A stretch of DNA of 64,000 bases from Flagellimonas alvinocaridis (GCF_004916895.1 NZ_SNTZ01000004.1:186001-250000), one strand, 5' to 3'; numbered from the stretch's first letter, positions 17,376-27,325 are shown. A program made the numbers and translations. Notes: generated by a model not told the origin, from the letters alone.

Positions 17376-17424
17376 GGTGAAGGGTGAAGGGTGAAGGGTG
17401 AAGGGTGAAGGGTGAAGGGTGAAA
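17376..17424. repeat. heptanucleotide tandem repeat (GGTGAAG), about 7 copies
   Basis: Six perfect GGTGAAG units and a seventh ending GGTGAAA. It lies in the 296-base spacer between the rlmN stop and the polyprenyl synthase start. The rest of the spacer holds no gene; it contains GAACTTG/GAGCTTGA-like words similar to those at 16155-16175. Confidence 0.95.
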
Positions 17425-17461
17425 AAATATAGTTTACTGAAAATTGGCCATTGTTAATTGA

Positions 17462-18502
17462 TTATTGCTTATTGGCCAACTGCCCACAAGCGGCATCAAT
17501 ATCCTTTCCTCTGGACCGGCGTACAGTAACGGTAATTCCATTTTTCTCCAAGGTACGCTGGTACATATCCACTGCGGCACTTGAAGCTTGTTGAAATTCG
17601 CCATCATCAATGGGGTTGTATTCAATCAGGTTGACTTTAGACGGGGCGAACCTGCAAAACTTGACCAAGGCATCGGCAGCTTCTTGGGTATCGTTAATTC
17701 CCTCCCAGACCACATACTCATAGGTAATCCTACTTTTGGTCTTACCGTACCAATATTCCAAAGCCTCTCTTAAATCGGCCAAAGAAAATGTGGCATTGAA
17801 GGGCATTATGGAAGTTCGAACCTCATCAATGGCGGAATGCAGGGAAACCGCCAAGCCAAACTTCACCTCCTCATCAGCCATTTTCTTAATCATCTTGGGA
17901 ACCCCCGATGTGGAAACCGTAATTCTTTTTGGGGACATGCCCAATCCTTCAGGTGAAGTAATCATGTCTATGGCCTTCAACACATTGTTGTAGTTCATAA
18001 GTGGTTCTCCCATTCCCATAAAGACAATATTGCTCAGGGGTCGATCAAAATACAATCGACTTTCATTATCTATAGCCACCACTTGGTCGTAAATCTCATC
18101 CGGATTGAGGTTGCGCATGCGCTTCATCCGTGCCGTAGCACAGAACCTACAGTCCAAACTACATCCTACCTGACTGGATACACAGGCTGTGGTTCGGGTT
18201 TCCGTAGGAATAAGTACTGATTCCACAATCAAGCCATCATGGAGGCGCACCGCATTTTTTATGGTTCCGTCCGAGCTTCGTTGCATTTGGTCTACCCTGA
18301 TGTGATTGATCACAAAGTGCTCTTCCAGCATTTGCCGGGTTTCTTTGGAAACATTGGTCATGGCCTCAAAGGTGTGCGCCGATTTCTGCCAGAGCCACTC
18401 ATACACCTGATTGCCCCGGAAAGCTTTATCGCCACGTTCCACGAAAAAATTCCGCAGTTGTTCCTTGGTCAAGGCCCGTATGTCTTTCTTCTTTGTTTCC
18501 AC
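17462..18502 (-). CDS. rlmN: RlmN, 23S rRNA A2503/tRNA A37 C2-methyltransferase
   Basis: Radical-SAM methyltransferase of 346 residues. The cluster motif CSLDCRFC supplies C114, C118 and C121. The methyl-carrying and resolving Cys residues are in the SxxGCSL region and near the C-terminus (DAACGQL). The start is GTG 18502; no better start is seen. It lies downstream of queA, but the strong terminator at 18521-18556 separates them, so it probably has its own promoter in the short gap. Confidence 0.94.
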   Translation of the reverse strand: METKKKDIRALTKEQLRNFFVERGDKAFRGNQVYEWLWQKSAHTFEAMTNVSKETRQMLEEHFVINHIRVDQMQRSSDGTIKNAVRLHDGLIVESVLIPTETRTTACVSSQVGCSLDCRFCATARMKRMRNLNPDEIYDQVVAIDNESRLYFDRPLSNIVFMGMGEPLMNYNNVLKAIDMITSPEGLGMSPKRITVSTSGVPKMIKKMADEEVKFGLAVSLHSAIDEVRTSIMPFNATFSLADLREALEYWYGKTKSRITYEYVVWEGINDTQEAADALVKFCRFAPSKVNLIEYNPIDDGEFQQASSAAVDMYQRTLEKNGITVTVRRSRGKDIDAACGQLANKQ

Positions 18503-18520
18503 AGTTTAAAGATAATCAAG

Positions 18521-18556
18521 AAAAAAATCCCGCTGGTTGTTGAACCAAACGGGATT
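18521..18556 (-). terminator. rho-independent terminator of queA
   Basis: On the minus strand AATCCCG (18556-18550) and CGGGATT (18532-18526) pair, with an inner GGTT/AACC stem, followed by T7. It sits 23 bases after the queA stop. Confidence 0.88.
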
Positions 18557-18578
18557 CTTATCTATTTTAAGTTTTATC

Positions 18579-19628
18579 CTAAAGGATAAGCATGGCATCT
18601 CCGTAAGAGTAAAAACGGTACCCTTCCAAAATGGCCTGCTTGTATGCTTTCTTTATCAGGTCATGACCTGCAAACGCAGATACCATCATCAACAAGGTCG
18701 ACTTTGGCAAATGGAAGTTGGTGATCATGCAATTGGCTATACTAAAATCGTAAGGGGGGAAAATGAACTTGTTGGTCCATCCCTCAAAAGTATTGAGCGT
18801 GTGCTCAGATGAAACCGCACTCTCCAAGGCCCGCATTACCGTAGTCCCCACGGCACAGACTTTTCTCTTGTCGTCCTTGGCCGAATTTACCACTTCGGTA
18901 GCTTTTTCATCGATGACCAACTCCTCGCTGTCCATTTTGTGCTTGGACAAATCCTCCACCTCAACCGGGTTGAAGGTTCCCAGACCAACGTGAAGGGTCA
19001 CTTCGGCAAAATCGATTCCCTTGATTTCCAAACGTTTCAACAAGTGCTTGGAAAAGTGCAATCCGGCTGTAGGGGCCGCAACGGCTCCTTCATATTTGGC
19101 ATAGATGGTCTGGTATCTTTCCTCATCCTCTGGCTCAACATTTCTTTTGATGTATTTGGGAAGTGGTGTTTCTCCCAATTCACGGAGTTTTCTCCTGAAA
19201 TCGGTATAGGAACCATCATACAAAAAGCGCAACGTTCTCCCTCTGGAAGTTGTATTGTCGATGACCTCTGCCACCAAACTTTCATCCTCGCCAAAATAAA
19301 GTTTGTTCCCAATTCGGATTTTCCTGGCCGGGTCTACCAGAACATCCCACAACCTTTGTTCTTGATTAAGCTCTCTGAGCAAAAAAACTTCAATACGGGC
19401 ACCGGTCTTCTCTTTGTTTCCATAAAGTCGTGCAGGAAAGACCTTGGTATTGTTCAGGACCATTACATCACCTTCATCAAAATAATCGATCAGGTCCTTA
19501 AACATTTTGTGTTCAATTTTTCCAGTGTCCCTATGAACTACCATCAGTTTGGATTCATCCCTGTTTTCAGCAGGATATTCGGCCAATAATTCCTTGGGTA
19601 GTTCAAAGTTGAAGTTTGATAATTTCAT
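18579..19628 (-). CDS. queA: QueA, SAM:tRNA ribosyltransferase-isomerase
   Basis: Enzyme of 349 residues that builds epoxyqueuosine on tRNA from SAM. The N-terminus [17 protein letters not shown] and the segment [11 protein letters not shown] are family marks, as is [20 protein letters not shown] near the end. The start is ATG 19628. It is a single transcription unit with a strong terminator at 18521. Confidence 0.95.
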   Translation of the reverse strand: MKLSNFNFELPKELLAEYPAENRDESKLMVVHRDTGKIEHKMFKDLIDYFDEGDVMVLNNTKVFPARLYGNKEKTGARIEVFLLRELNQEQRLWDVLVDPARKIRIGNKLYFGEDESLVAEVIDNTTSRGRTLRFLYDGSYTDFRRKLRELGETPLPKYIKRNVEPEDEERYQTIYAKYEGAVAAPTAGLHFSKHLLKRLEIKGIDFAEVTLHVGLGTFNPVEVEDLSKHKMDSEELVIDEKATEVVNSAKDDKRKVCAVGTTVMRALESAVSSEHTLNTFEGWTNKFIFPPYDFSIANCMITNFHLPKSTLLMMVSAFAGHDLIKKAYKQAILEGYRFYSYGDAMLIL

Positions 19629-19714
19629 TTAAGCTTTTTTTCGATTTTTTTAAGAGCGGCAAATATACAACCTCACCATAGGGGATGTCAAGTAATTTGG
19701 TGATTAAATGCCCA

Positions 19715-20944
19715 TTACAGTTCGGCAACCTCAAAACCTAGGGTGCCTAGGTCGTTCCAAAAATCTGGATAGGATTTGGAAACCACCTCGGCATCATTGA
19801 CCTTAAAGGAAGTTTTAACCGCCAAGGGACCAAAGGCCATGGCCATTCTGTGATCGTTGTACGTATCTACCGCCACACCCGATTTCAGACTTGATGTAGG
19901 TTGCAATGTTAGGCTCTCGGCATCAATATCCACTTTTGCACCAAACTTGGACAGTTCGGTTTGCATGGCAGCCAAACGGTCGGTCTCTTTTATGGGGAGG
20001 GTATGCAATCCCGTAAGATGGCAACCCATTCCCAACCCCAAACAAGTAACAGATATGGTTTGGGCTGTATCGGGCGCATTGGACAGATCGTATTCTACAT
20101 GTTGAGGGATTTCATCCGAGGTTTTTGTCAAGGTAATGGTATGGTCACCAAAGGTAGTCTCCACCCCAAAATCTTTATAGATTTTAGCCATAACACTATC
20201 ACCTTGGAGTGAGTTCTTTTTGTAGGACGACAATTGGATTTTCGTCCCCACTTCACAAAGCGCCACAATGCTGTAAAAATAACTGGCCGAACTCCAGTCC
20301 GATTCCACCACAAGAGTGGTATCCTGAACCATATCTTTTGGTTCTACCTTAATCGTGTTTCCTTCAAAGGACGTGGTGACACCTATCTGTTCCAAAAGAG
20401 ACAAGGTCATTTTGATGTAGGGCACGGAAGTGATCTTTCCCACAAGATTCAATTCCAATCCATTTTTTAGGCTGGGTGCAATCAAAAGCAGGGATGAAAT
20501 GTACTGACTACTGATGTTGGCCGGCAAGGAAACCTTGTCCTTTTCCAATTTTTTCCCAGATATTTTTATGGGAGGATATCCTTCTTCCTTCACATATTCA
20601 ATACTCGCCCCCAGACTTCTCAGAGCTTCTACCAAAACTTTTATGGGACGTTCCTGCATACGCTGGGAACCTGTCAATATGACTTCTTTGCCTTCTTGCG
20701 AAGCAAAATAGCCCGTTAAAAACCGCATTGCGGTGCCTGCATGGTGGATATCCACTTCCCCACTAACCTTCTTCAACCCTTTTTGCATGACTTCACCGTC
20801 ATCAGAATTGGAAAGGTTTTCAATCCTTACATTGGGAAAAAGGGCCTGAAGCAACAAAGATCGGTTGGTCTCGCTTTTAGAACCTGTAATCTGAATGGTT
20901 TTTTGAAGTTTTCTGTCTTGTGGGGTGCTAAGTTGAAGTCTCAA
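19715..20944 (-). CDS. aroA: AroA, EPSP synthase
   Basis: Shikimate-pathway enzyme of 409 residues that joins PEP to shikimate 3-phosphate. Visible marks are GSKSETNRSLLL near the N-terminus, HAGTAMRFLT near residues 68-77, and the late DTYNDHRMAMAFG. The start is TTG 20944, which gives the expected short N-terminus (MRLQLSTPQ). It is unlinked to the other aromatic genes at 27381-31304. No leader-type regulation is visible in the 70-base gap upstream. Confidence 0.95.
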   Translation of the reverse strand: MRLQLSTPQDRKLQKTIQITGSKSETNRSLLLQALFPNVRIENLSNSDDGEVMQKGLKKVSGEVDIHHAGTAMRFLTGYFASQEGKEVILTGSQRMQERPIKVLVEALRSLGASIEYVKEEGYPPIKISGKKLEKDKVSLPANISSQYISSLLLIAPSLKNGLELNLVGKITSVPYIKMTLSLLEQIGVTTSFEGNTIKVEPKDMVQDTTLVVESDWSSASYFYSIVALCEVGTKIQLSSYKKNSLQGDSVMAKIYKDFGVETTFGDHTITLTKTSDEIPQHVEYDLSNAPDTAQTISVTCLGLGMGCHLTGLHTLPIKETDRLAAMQTELSKFGAKVDIDAESLTLQPTSSLKSGVAVDTYNDHRMAMAFGPLAVKTSFKVNDAEVVSKSYPDFWNDLGTLGFEVAEL

Positions 20945-21014
20945 AACTGCTTTGGTTTGAATGAATCTCCAAAGCTAGAAAAAACGTACCTAATGGCCGT
21001 TTAGCCACGCAACT

Positions 21015-21341
21015 TTATTTAAGCTTTTTGTTGTTTTGATGACGATCGTGATCCCGCTTGGTCTTTAACTCCAGTTTTTTATCAAAAGCTTCTTGAAGAT
21101 CTATTCCAGTTTGGTTGGCCAAGCAAAGTACTACAAAAAGCACGTCGGCCAATTCTTCTCCAAGATCCTTGGCCTTGTCAGATTCTTTTTCGCTCTGTTC
21201 CCCATAGCGTCGGGCAATAATCCGGGCCACCTCCCCTACTTCTTCCGTAAGTTGGGCCATATTGGTGAGCTCATTAAAATAACGAACCCCATGGTTCTTG
21301 ATCCATTCGTCTACGGCTAGTTGGGCGTTCTGTATATTCAC
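21015..21341 (-). CDS. MazG-like nucleotide pyrophosphohydrolase
   Basis: Small all-alpha NTP pyrophosphohydrolase of 108 residues. The metal motif is clear: EEVGE near residue 33, then GEELADVL near residue 62 (EExxE...ExxD form). Such proteins clear non-canonical nucleotides. The start is GTG 21341, giving MNIQNAQLAVDEWI; no ATG is available. It lies 70 bases upstream of aroA on the same strand and may be co-transcribed with it. Confidence 0.9.
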   Translation of the reverse strand: MNIQNAQLAVDEWIKNHGVRYFNELTNMAQLTEEVGEVARIIARRYGEQSEKESDKAKDLGEELADVLFVVLCLANQTGIDLQEAFDKKLELKTKRDHDRHQNNKKLK

Positions 21342-21455
21342 AATGATGTTGTTTAGGTTACCAAATATTCTTGCACAAATTTAATACGCTCTGGACTAAT
21401 CTTGTAATTTTTCCAGCACCAAGTAGCTTTGGTTCTAAATATTTACGTGTTCTAA

Positions 21456-23396
21456 TCAAATTCTTGACAAAACCACCTTCTCCGACTCTTTTTCAACCAC
21501 TTGCCGATAAAATTCCTTCAGTCCCAAATAATAACTTGGAGGAAAAATAGCTGTATTCATTCTCATTTCCACACGAACATTAATAAAGTTTTGATTAGTG
21601 GAAATGTTGTATTTAAATTGCCCCAAATTATCTGGGAGTACCATGGCAAAGGGCTCTGGCAAGTGCTCTACTTTATATCCTTCTGGAATATTTATGGTAA
21701 TCAAGTATTTATCTTCCCAAGGAAATCCATAATCTATCGGATATTCCCTTTTTTCTGATTTGAACGGATTCTCACCCATGGCAAGGTGAAACATGGGAGA
21801 GAGATATAATTTCCCTGAAATGGATTCAAATGCGTCTTCTTTGTAAAAGTTAAAATTCTGCACTATCGGTTTATCCAAATTTAGATTGTTCTGCATATTG
21901 TACTCAGAAATTTCAATATCCCCCATTTCTTTTTCCAAATTCCCAAGAAACGATTCCTCTGTTCCTTTGTTATATCGGTTTCTAAAAACAAGTGCGTTGT
22001 GATTGGTATACTGTTGCCTACACTTGGCCTCCATAGATCCGTCTTCATTAAGTTCAACCGTCATAGTTATGGCATCCATAGAGCTTTTCTTGGGCATCAG
22101 GTCAATTTCTTCAGAATTCCCATTTTCAGAAATCATTCTTCCATACCAATTCAATGTCCTGGTAGGCAATATATCCATGGTACTAAAGGCATTGGTCGCA
22201 TCAAACAAATGATATTCCCCATTTATTTTGCTGACAGCTATCACGTAGTTATACCCCTGCAGGGTTGGGAAAAGTGGAATACCATTGTCCCGCGTGCTCA
22301 CCAAGACAGGATATGCAGGAACATTGGCATGGTTGAGCATTGATACCAACATTAGGTTTATGTCGGCACAGTTTCCTGTTCCTTCTTTGTACGCCTTTTT
22401 GGTGCCCTCGTCCGAAGTGTATCCCACAAAGGAGTTCCATTTGACCTTCTCCTTAACAAATGCCAATATCCTTTTGGCCTTTTCATGTGGGTCACTTGCT
22501 CCCTGCAAGACCATATTTAGTTCTTCTTCAAAATAATTGCTTTTTTTCATTTCGTCTCCAAAAGAACTGTACTCGTAAACTGTCTTTGCCACATCATCCC
22601 ATGTTTTGGAATAAACATCATAGGTGGATCCGGGGATTTCCAAGGATTTTATCTCAAAAGTAACTCCAGACCTGAAATTGATTATGTTGGATACAAAGCT
22701 TTCATTCTTTAAAGCGGGTATATCCTGTAGGTTATAAGAAACCTTTGTCACCTCCATACCCAAGCTTGCATCCCTATTTTGATCTACTTTTGGCGCCAGA
22801 AGAAGAAACCCTTTTTGTCTTTGGTTGAACTTAAAATATTCTGGAATTCTCATTTCGGCTTCCAACCTTTTAATGGGAACAAAATGCTGAAATACAAATT
22901 CATCTATACTTTGCACAAAAGGCGAAGTTATCTTATATTGATACTCCACAACGGAACCTGCTTTCACGTTGGGCATGGTAAATTTTACTTGGTTCCTGTT
23001 TTTGGATTGTTTCGACTTGAAGATGCTCCCTTTATCTAGTTTTGTCTCAATTACTTTATCTCCCTCCAGTGTATAGGTATAGCCTTTTATTGAAGTTGCC
23101 TTTTCATCGCTGGCACCGCTCTCATAAAGATTAATTGCCTTTGTGGCATAATCAAATCCGTCAGCATTATAGATTTTTATCCGTTCATGCACCTCCGTCA
23201 CAAGTTCGAGTCCTATTGCACTATTGTAGGTATAGTAAGATTGCCGCTTTTTTAACAGATAAGCAGCGGGAGCTGAAGTATCTTTGGCATAGGTGGTTTC
23301 CAAAAGTTCTTCTTTGGATACTTTTCCAAATTTTAAGTCTTGTCCTTGCATATGGACAGAAACCAAGGCAATCAGTATCGTAAGTATTCGAATCAT
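21456..23396 (-). CDS. DUF3857/transglutaminase-like exported protein, 646 aa
   Basis: Exported protein with a signal peptide (about 1-18), a DUF3857 beta domain (about 40-200), a transglutaminase-like core (about 270-400) and a C-terminal beta domain. The catalytic Cys is in GTGNCADIN. The usual His position reads NYVIAVS, so it is Tyr; the Asp is in LFDATN. This form is common in Bacteroidota and its chemistry is unknown. Its ATG overlaps the stop of the paralogue upstream by four bases, so the two are translated together. Confidence 0.87.
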   Translation of the reverse strand: MIRILTILIALVSVHMQGQDLKFGKVSKEELLETTYAKDTSAPAAYLLKKRQSYYTYNSAIGLELVTEVHERIKIYNADGFDYATKAINLYESGASDEKATSIKGYTYTLEGDKVIETKLDKGSIFKSKQSKNRNQVKFTMPNVKAGSVVEYQYKITSPFVQSIDEFVFQHFVPIKRLEAEMRIPEYFKFNQRQKGFLLLAPKVDQNRDASLGMEVTKVSYNLQDIPALKNESFVSNIINFRSGVTFEIKSLEIPGSTYDVYSKTWDDVAKTVYEYSSFGDEMKKSNYFEEELNMVLQGASDPHEKAKRILAFVKEKVKWNSFVGYTSDEGTKKAYKEGTGNCADINLMLVSMLNHANVPAYPVLVSTRDNGIPLFPTLQGYNYVIAVSKINGEYHLFDATNAFSTMDILPTRTLNWYGRMISENGNSEEIDLMPKKSSMDAITMTVELNEDGSMEAKCRQQYTNHNALVFRNRYNKGTEESFLGNLEKEMGDIEISEYNMQNNLNLDKPIVQNFNFYKEDAFESISGKLYLSPMFHLAMGENPFKSEKREYPIDYGFPWEDKYLITINIPEGYKVEHLPEPFAMVLPDNLGQFKYNISTNQNFINVRVEMRMNTAIFPPSYYLGLKEFYRQVVEKESEKVVLSRI

Positions 23397-25300
23397 AAGT
23401 CTCTACGTTTTAAAACAATTTTTTGGTTATCTAACTTGGCAACGTTCCTTCTAAAGGATCTATACTTGTTGTAGTCCTCTTTTGGGTAATGTCCTTTTTT
23501 TATGAGTAGTTTCCTTTTATACAACAACTCCGTATCACTCTTTTTATGAACCTCTAATTCGTATGTTCCAAATCTGGTTTCTTCGGTATGCTTCTCTGGC
23601 AAAAAAGTGAAAGAAAAATTTTGGGGTAACTGAATGATAAATTCATCCTCATCCAAATACCCTCTCTGTATAACAAATGATTGCTTTCTGTTTCGATATC
23701 TGGGCGGCACAAAAGAATTGTTGTCCAACGGATTTAAAGTGAGTAAATAATCCTCCCCATTTTTAGAAACAAAATCATGTGCTTTTAGCTGAATTTCTTC
23801 AGTAAAAACTACATCTTCTCTATTATTTGCAAAGCTGTAACCTGTTACGCTTAATCCATTGATGTTCCCCCAAAACTTTTTGTAATATTCAATGACATCT
23901 TCCTTTTTGTCTCGCTCCAATCCAAAATGATCATCATAGCGCACTCCCATGGTCTCAATTGTAACCTTGGCTTCAAGGGAAAGATCTTCAAGAATTTTAT
24001 AAGTGGAACGAATTTTCTTAAGGTTTTGCTCATTTAAATAGGACGTGGTAGTTACAATTTCACCACCGTCGGGTTTTACTACCAAAACCTTTCTATCGTC
24101 TGTAAAATCGCCTATAAACCCAAAGGGGTGTACCTGGGATGTACAATCTATCCAAAAATATTCTCCTTTGTAAGGGATGGCCACAATAGCATGGTTGCCT
24201 TGCGATAGATCGGCAAAACCCTCTTTAAAGTCAACCTTGGTACCTCCAGCCTCAACCACAACATAGTACGATTCTACCCCAACTGCTTTCAGCAAAGCCA
24301 TTGTATAATTTGAAAGTCCCTTACAATCCCCATATTTCACCCTATCCACCTCAATGGCGCTTATAGGTTGAAAGCCCCCTATTCCAATCTGCACACTAAT
24401 ATATCTGGTATTGTCCTGCATGTACTGGTAGACAATCTTTGCCTTCTCAATATCATCATCCACCCCTTGTACAAGTTCTTTTACTTTTTGTATGGTAGCG
24501 TCCTCCAAGTTTGTACGACCTGCTAAAAGCTCTTTTTGTATCCAGAGCCCCAAATCTTTCCAGTTGCCCACCTTGGCATTGAACCCTTTGTAGTGAAAGT
24601 TGGGCAATCGAACCGACAATTTAGGACAGATTGCATTAAACGATGGGCTTAGGCTTTCAGCAACCATGGCTGGGATATTTGTCCCAGTATAGCTTATTGT
24701 TCCTTGGTTCTCATTCTTTTCAAAAACAATATCGGAAAGATTTTCCTCCTCAATAATGGGTTTTAAATCATTGGAAAGGTAACTGATAGCATAGCTACTT
24801 TGCTCTACGCTGATACCATATCCCGATAAAAAATACCATGGAGGCAAAATGCCGGTATCAGAGGTTTCAATCTCATAACTAAATTCCAATGTATATGGGT
24901 ATTGAACGGGCACATATCTGTAATATAGTAATCTATCGTCCAAATAGAGGGAAAAGCCATCTACTGCGGCTATATCGCTAAAATCTCTGCGCTTGATCCG
25001 TTGAATTTCATTCCCCGAGGCATCATAGACCACGGCCTCAATTTTCTTGATTTTCTTCTCCTTATCATAAAATGCTCTTGTTCGAGCAAAGGCGTCACCA
25101 GATTTGTTCAGTACCGTAACCACCTGTTTTGCCGAATAGGTCATCTTATCCATAGCATCAATGCGGATATCCATCTCGTCAAGTCGACCCACTGCATTGG
25201 CATTCTCCATAAGCTCTTCAGGAATAGTATGATAGCTGTAATTCTGGGAAAATGAAAAATGGACGCTAAGGATCAGGAGACATACTGGAAATATTCGCAT
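23393..25300 (-). CDS. DUF3857/transglutaminase-like exported protein, 635 aa
   Basis: Paralogue of the next gene, with the same layout: signal peptide (about 1-19, cut near SFSQ), DUF3857, transglutaminase core and C-terminal beta domain. Here the full catalytic set is present: Cys in YGDCKGLS, His in GNHAIVAI and Asp in FWIDCTS. One partner thus keeps the triad and the other has lost the His. First gene of a two-gene operon; the ATG at 25300 is clear. Substrates are unknown; an envelope location is expected. Confidence 0.88.
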   Translation of the reverse strand: MRIFPVCLLILSVHFSFSQNYSYHTIPEELMENANAVGRLDEMDIRIDAMDKMTYSAKQVVTVLNKSGDAFARTRAFYDKEKKIKKIEAVVYDASGNEIQRIKRRDFSDIAAVDGFSLYLDDRLLYYRYVPVQYPYTLEFSYEIETSDTGILPPWYFLSGYGISVEQSSYAISYLSNDLKPIIEEENLSDIVFEKNENQGTISYTGTNIPAMVAESLSPSFNAICPKLSVRLPNFHYKGFNAKVGNWKDLGLWIQKELLAGRTNLEDATIQKVKELVQGVDDDIEKAKIVYQYMQDNTRYISVQIGIGGFQPISAIEVDRVKYGDCKGLSNYTMALLKAVGVESYYVVVEAGGTKVDFKEGFADLSQGNHAIVAIPYKGEYFWIDCTSQVHPFGFIGDFTDDRKVLVVKPDGGEIVTTTSYLNEQNLKKIRSTYKILEDLSLEAKVTIETMGVRYDDHFGLERDKKEDVIEYYKKFWGNINGLSVTGYSFANNREDVVFTEEIQLKAHDFVSKNGEDYLLTLNPLDNNSFVPPRYRNRKQSFVIQRGYLDEDEFIIQLPQNFSFTFLPEKHTEETRFGTYELEVHKKSDTELLYKRKLLIKKGHYPKEDYNKYRSFRRNVAKLDNQKIVLKRRDL

Positions 25301-25380
25301 TGTAAGATTGGTCGGTTATTTAATAACAGCAATATGACCAATTTCTTACAAAAACAAAAAACTAAATCGACAAAAAACCG

Positions 25381-25833
25381 CTATTCCCTGTTTTTGGTAT
25401 CGATAATTATAGTCACAGGACCATCGTTCAAGAGTTCTACTTTCATGTCGGCACCGAAGATACCCGTACCCACTTCCTTACCAAGTTCTTTCTCCATTTT
25501 TTCAACAAACTCTTCATAGATTGGAATGGCCACATCGGGTTTTGAAGCTTTAATGTAGGATGGCCTATTTCCTTTTTTGGTCAGGGCGTGCAAGGTAAAT
25601 TGACTGACCACGATGACATCTCCCCCAACATCCAATACAGACAGGTTCATCACATCGTCCTCATCATTAAAAATACGAAGGTTGGCCACTTTTTTTGACA
25701 ACCATTCAACATCCTCTTTTCCATCCTCATCTTCAATCCCCAATAGTATCAGAAGGCCTTGGCCAATACTGGATATCTTTTCCCCTTCCACGGTAACACT
25801 TGCTTTGGATACTCGCTGTATAACTGCTCTCAT
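25381..25833 (-). CDS. dtd: Dtd, D-aminoacyl-tRNA deacylase
   Basis: Homodimeric editing enzyme of 150 residues that removes D-amino acids from tRNA. Both active-site motifs are present: SQFTL with KKGNRPSY near residues 78-93, and the GPVT motif (NDGPVTIIID) near the C-terminus. The ATG overlaps the rsgA stop by one base (TAATG), so the two are coupled. Confidence 0.95.
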   Translation of the reverse strand: MRAVIQRVSKASVTVEGEKISSIGQGLLILLGIEDEDGKEDVEWLSKKVANLRIFNDEDDVMNLSVLDVGGDVIVVSQFTLHALTKKGNRPSYIKASKPDVAIPIYEEFVEKMEKELGKEVGTGIFGADMKVELLNDGPVTIIIDTKNRE

Positions 25834-26768
25834 TATCTTTCTCTATATGTATCTTCCTCCCCAGTAATCATTTGCACATAGCTCCTATATCTGCTCCAAG
25901 CAATTTCATTGTTTTCCAACGCTTCTTTTATAGCGCATTTGGGTTCGTCCATATGAAGGCAATTATTGAACTTGCACTCTGATTTCAACTCAAAGAATTC
26001 AGGAAAATAATCCCCTATTTCATCCGGTTCCATATCCACTATACCAAATCCTTTGATTCCTGGAGTATCTATGATCCTAGCACCAAATGACAAATCGTAC
26101 ATTTCAGCAAAAGTGGTGGTATGCTGCCCTTGTAAGTGTTGCTCCGAAATTTCTGCCGTCTTCAAGTGAAGTCCGGGTTCCAAGGCATTTACCAATGTTG
26201 ACTTTCCTACGCCGGAATGACCCGCGAACATACTCGTCCTATCTATCATCAAATTCTTTACTTGGTCCACGTTCTTCCCTTCCTTGGCAGCAATCTCCAG
26301 ACATGTATATCCAATCTGCCTATATAGATTCACCAAATAACTTACCTCCACAGTCTCATCATCATCATACACATCCATCTTATTGAACAATAGCACTACG
26401 GGGATGTCATATGCTTCAGCAGTGACCAGAAATCGATCTATAAAACTGGTGAAAGTAGTAGGATTGTTCAGCGTGACCAACAAAAAAACTTGGTCAAGAT
26501 TTGTTGCTATGATGTGGGTCTGCTTGGAAAGTTTTACCGATTTCCGAATGATATAGTTCTTTCTTTCGCCTATCTCAGAAATAACCCCCACTGCTTCATC
26601 CCCAATGTTTTCCAAAGAAAATGTAACCTGGTCACCTACGGCAATAGGATTGGTACTTTTTATGCCTTGAGTACGGAACTTACCCTTTATTCTACATTCG
26701 TGAAAAAGACCATCCTCCGCCTTCACGGTGTACCAACTTCCAGTGGATTTATAGACAGTTCCTTTCAC
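25833..26768 (-). CDS. rsgA: RsgA, small-subunit biogenesis GTPase
   Basis: Circularly permuted GTPase of 311 residues that checks 30S maturation. An OB-fold domain comes first, then G4 NKMD, G1 GHSGVGKST and G3 DTPG in permuted order. The C-terminal zinc-binding part has Cys and His in CKFNNCLHMDEPKC. The start is GTG at 26768. It is the first gene of the rsgA-dtd operon and diverges from the exported-protein gene at 26862. Confidence 0.95.
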   Translation of the reverse strand: MKGTVYKSTGSWYTVKAEDGLFHECRIKGKFRTQGIKSTNPIAVGDQVTFSLENIGDEAVGVISEIGERKNYIIRKSVKLSKQTHIIATNLDQVFLLVTLNNPTTFTSFIDRFLVTAEAYDIPVVLLFNKMDVYDDDETVEVSYLVNLYRQIGYTCLEIAAKEGKNVDQVKNLMIDRTSMFAGHSGVGKSTLVNALEPGLHLKTAEISEQHLQGQHTTTFAEMYDLSFGARIIDTPGIKGFGIVDMEPDEIGDYFPEFFELKSECKFNNCLHMDEPKCAIKEALENNEIAWSRYRSYVQMITGEEDTYRER

Positions 26769-26820
26769 TATTTGTTCATATTTCTCTGCAAAGAAACAAT
26801 AATCCTTGTTCTTGTACGTA

Positions 26821-26828
26821 TATCTTTG
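26821..26828 (+). promoter_or_regulatory. -7 element for the 26862 gene
   Basis: TATCTTTG fits TAnnTTTG, 33 bases before the ATG. TTG triplets upstream are too close to serve as -33 elements. Confidence 0.5.
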
Positions 26829-26861
26829 TTTACAGTTTTAACAATCAATAACGTAACCATT

Positions 26862-27302
26862 ATGAAAAAAATCTTTTTTACCGCTGCGATTGCCCTTGCT
26901 TCGTTATTCTCCATGAATGCCCAAGAATACAAGGTAATCACCAGTGTAGAATCCATCGTACCCAATGGTTTGGGTAGATCTAGAATCATCAATGCCCTTG
27001 AGGATAAGGATTATAGGGAATACACCAGTGTACAAACGGAAGAGGACAACACTAGGAACAAATCGGATAGAAGTGATATCCGTGTAAAGAATTTTGAGGA
27101 GACCAAATTATTGAACTTCTACAACCTAGGTGGTATCCGTTTCCAGAACATTGCCGCCAATGATGCCATGATCACTTCCATGATCAATGATATGATTGCC
27201 AATGGATGGGAGCTTGCTTTTGTAGTAAGTGGTGTGGAAAGTGAAGGAGGAAAAGGCGATGGCCAAGGTATCTTCATTACCCGATACATCTTTAGGAAAT
27301 AA
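26862..27302 (+). CDS. exported hypothetical protein, 146 aa
   Basis: The protein has a clear signal peptide (MKKIFFTAAIALASLFSMNA, cut before QEYK) and a compact alpha/beta body with no known motif. The C-terminal part (NGWELAFVVSG, ITRYIFRK) resembles DUF4177-like small domains, but I would not name it on that. I start at ATG 26862; the open frame extends upstream to 26490, across the rsgA promoter, without a start that would keep the signal peptide. It ends at a bidirectional terminator. Confidence 0.82.
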   Translation: MKKIFFTAAIALASLFSMNAQEYKVITSVESIVPNGLGRSRIINALEDKDYREYTSVQTEEDNTRNKSDRSDIRVKNFEETKLLNFYNLGGIRFQNIAANDAMITSMINDMIANGWELAFVVSGVESEGGKGDGQGIFITRYIFRK

Positions 27303-27325
27303 TTCCCAAGAACTATTCCTTTAAA

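Noticed and set aside
17376-17424. CRISPR-like array
   Set aside because: Units are seven bases with no spacers, and no cas gene is nearby. It is a microsatellite-type tandem repeat.
18574-18589. TTATCC-TAAA-GGATAA inverted repeat as an Rrf2 box
   Set aside because: It lies in the last codons of queA, not in a promoter, and lacks the spacing of the boxes at 57877 and 57957.
18939-19589. Open frame of 216 codons on the plus strand opposite queA
   Set aside because: queA is complete and conserved across this stretch; the antisense frame has no support.
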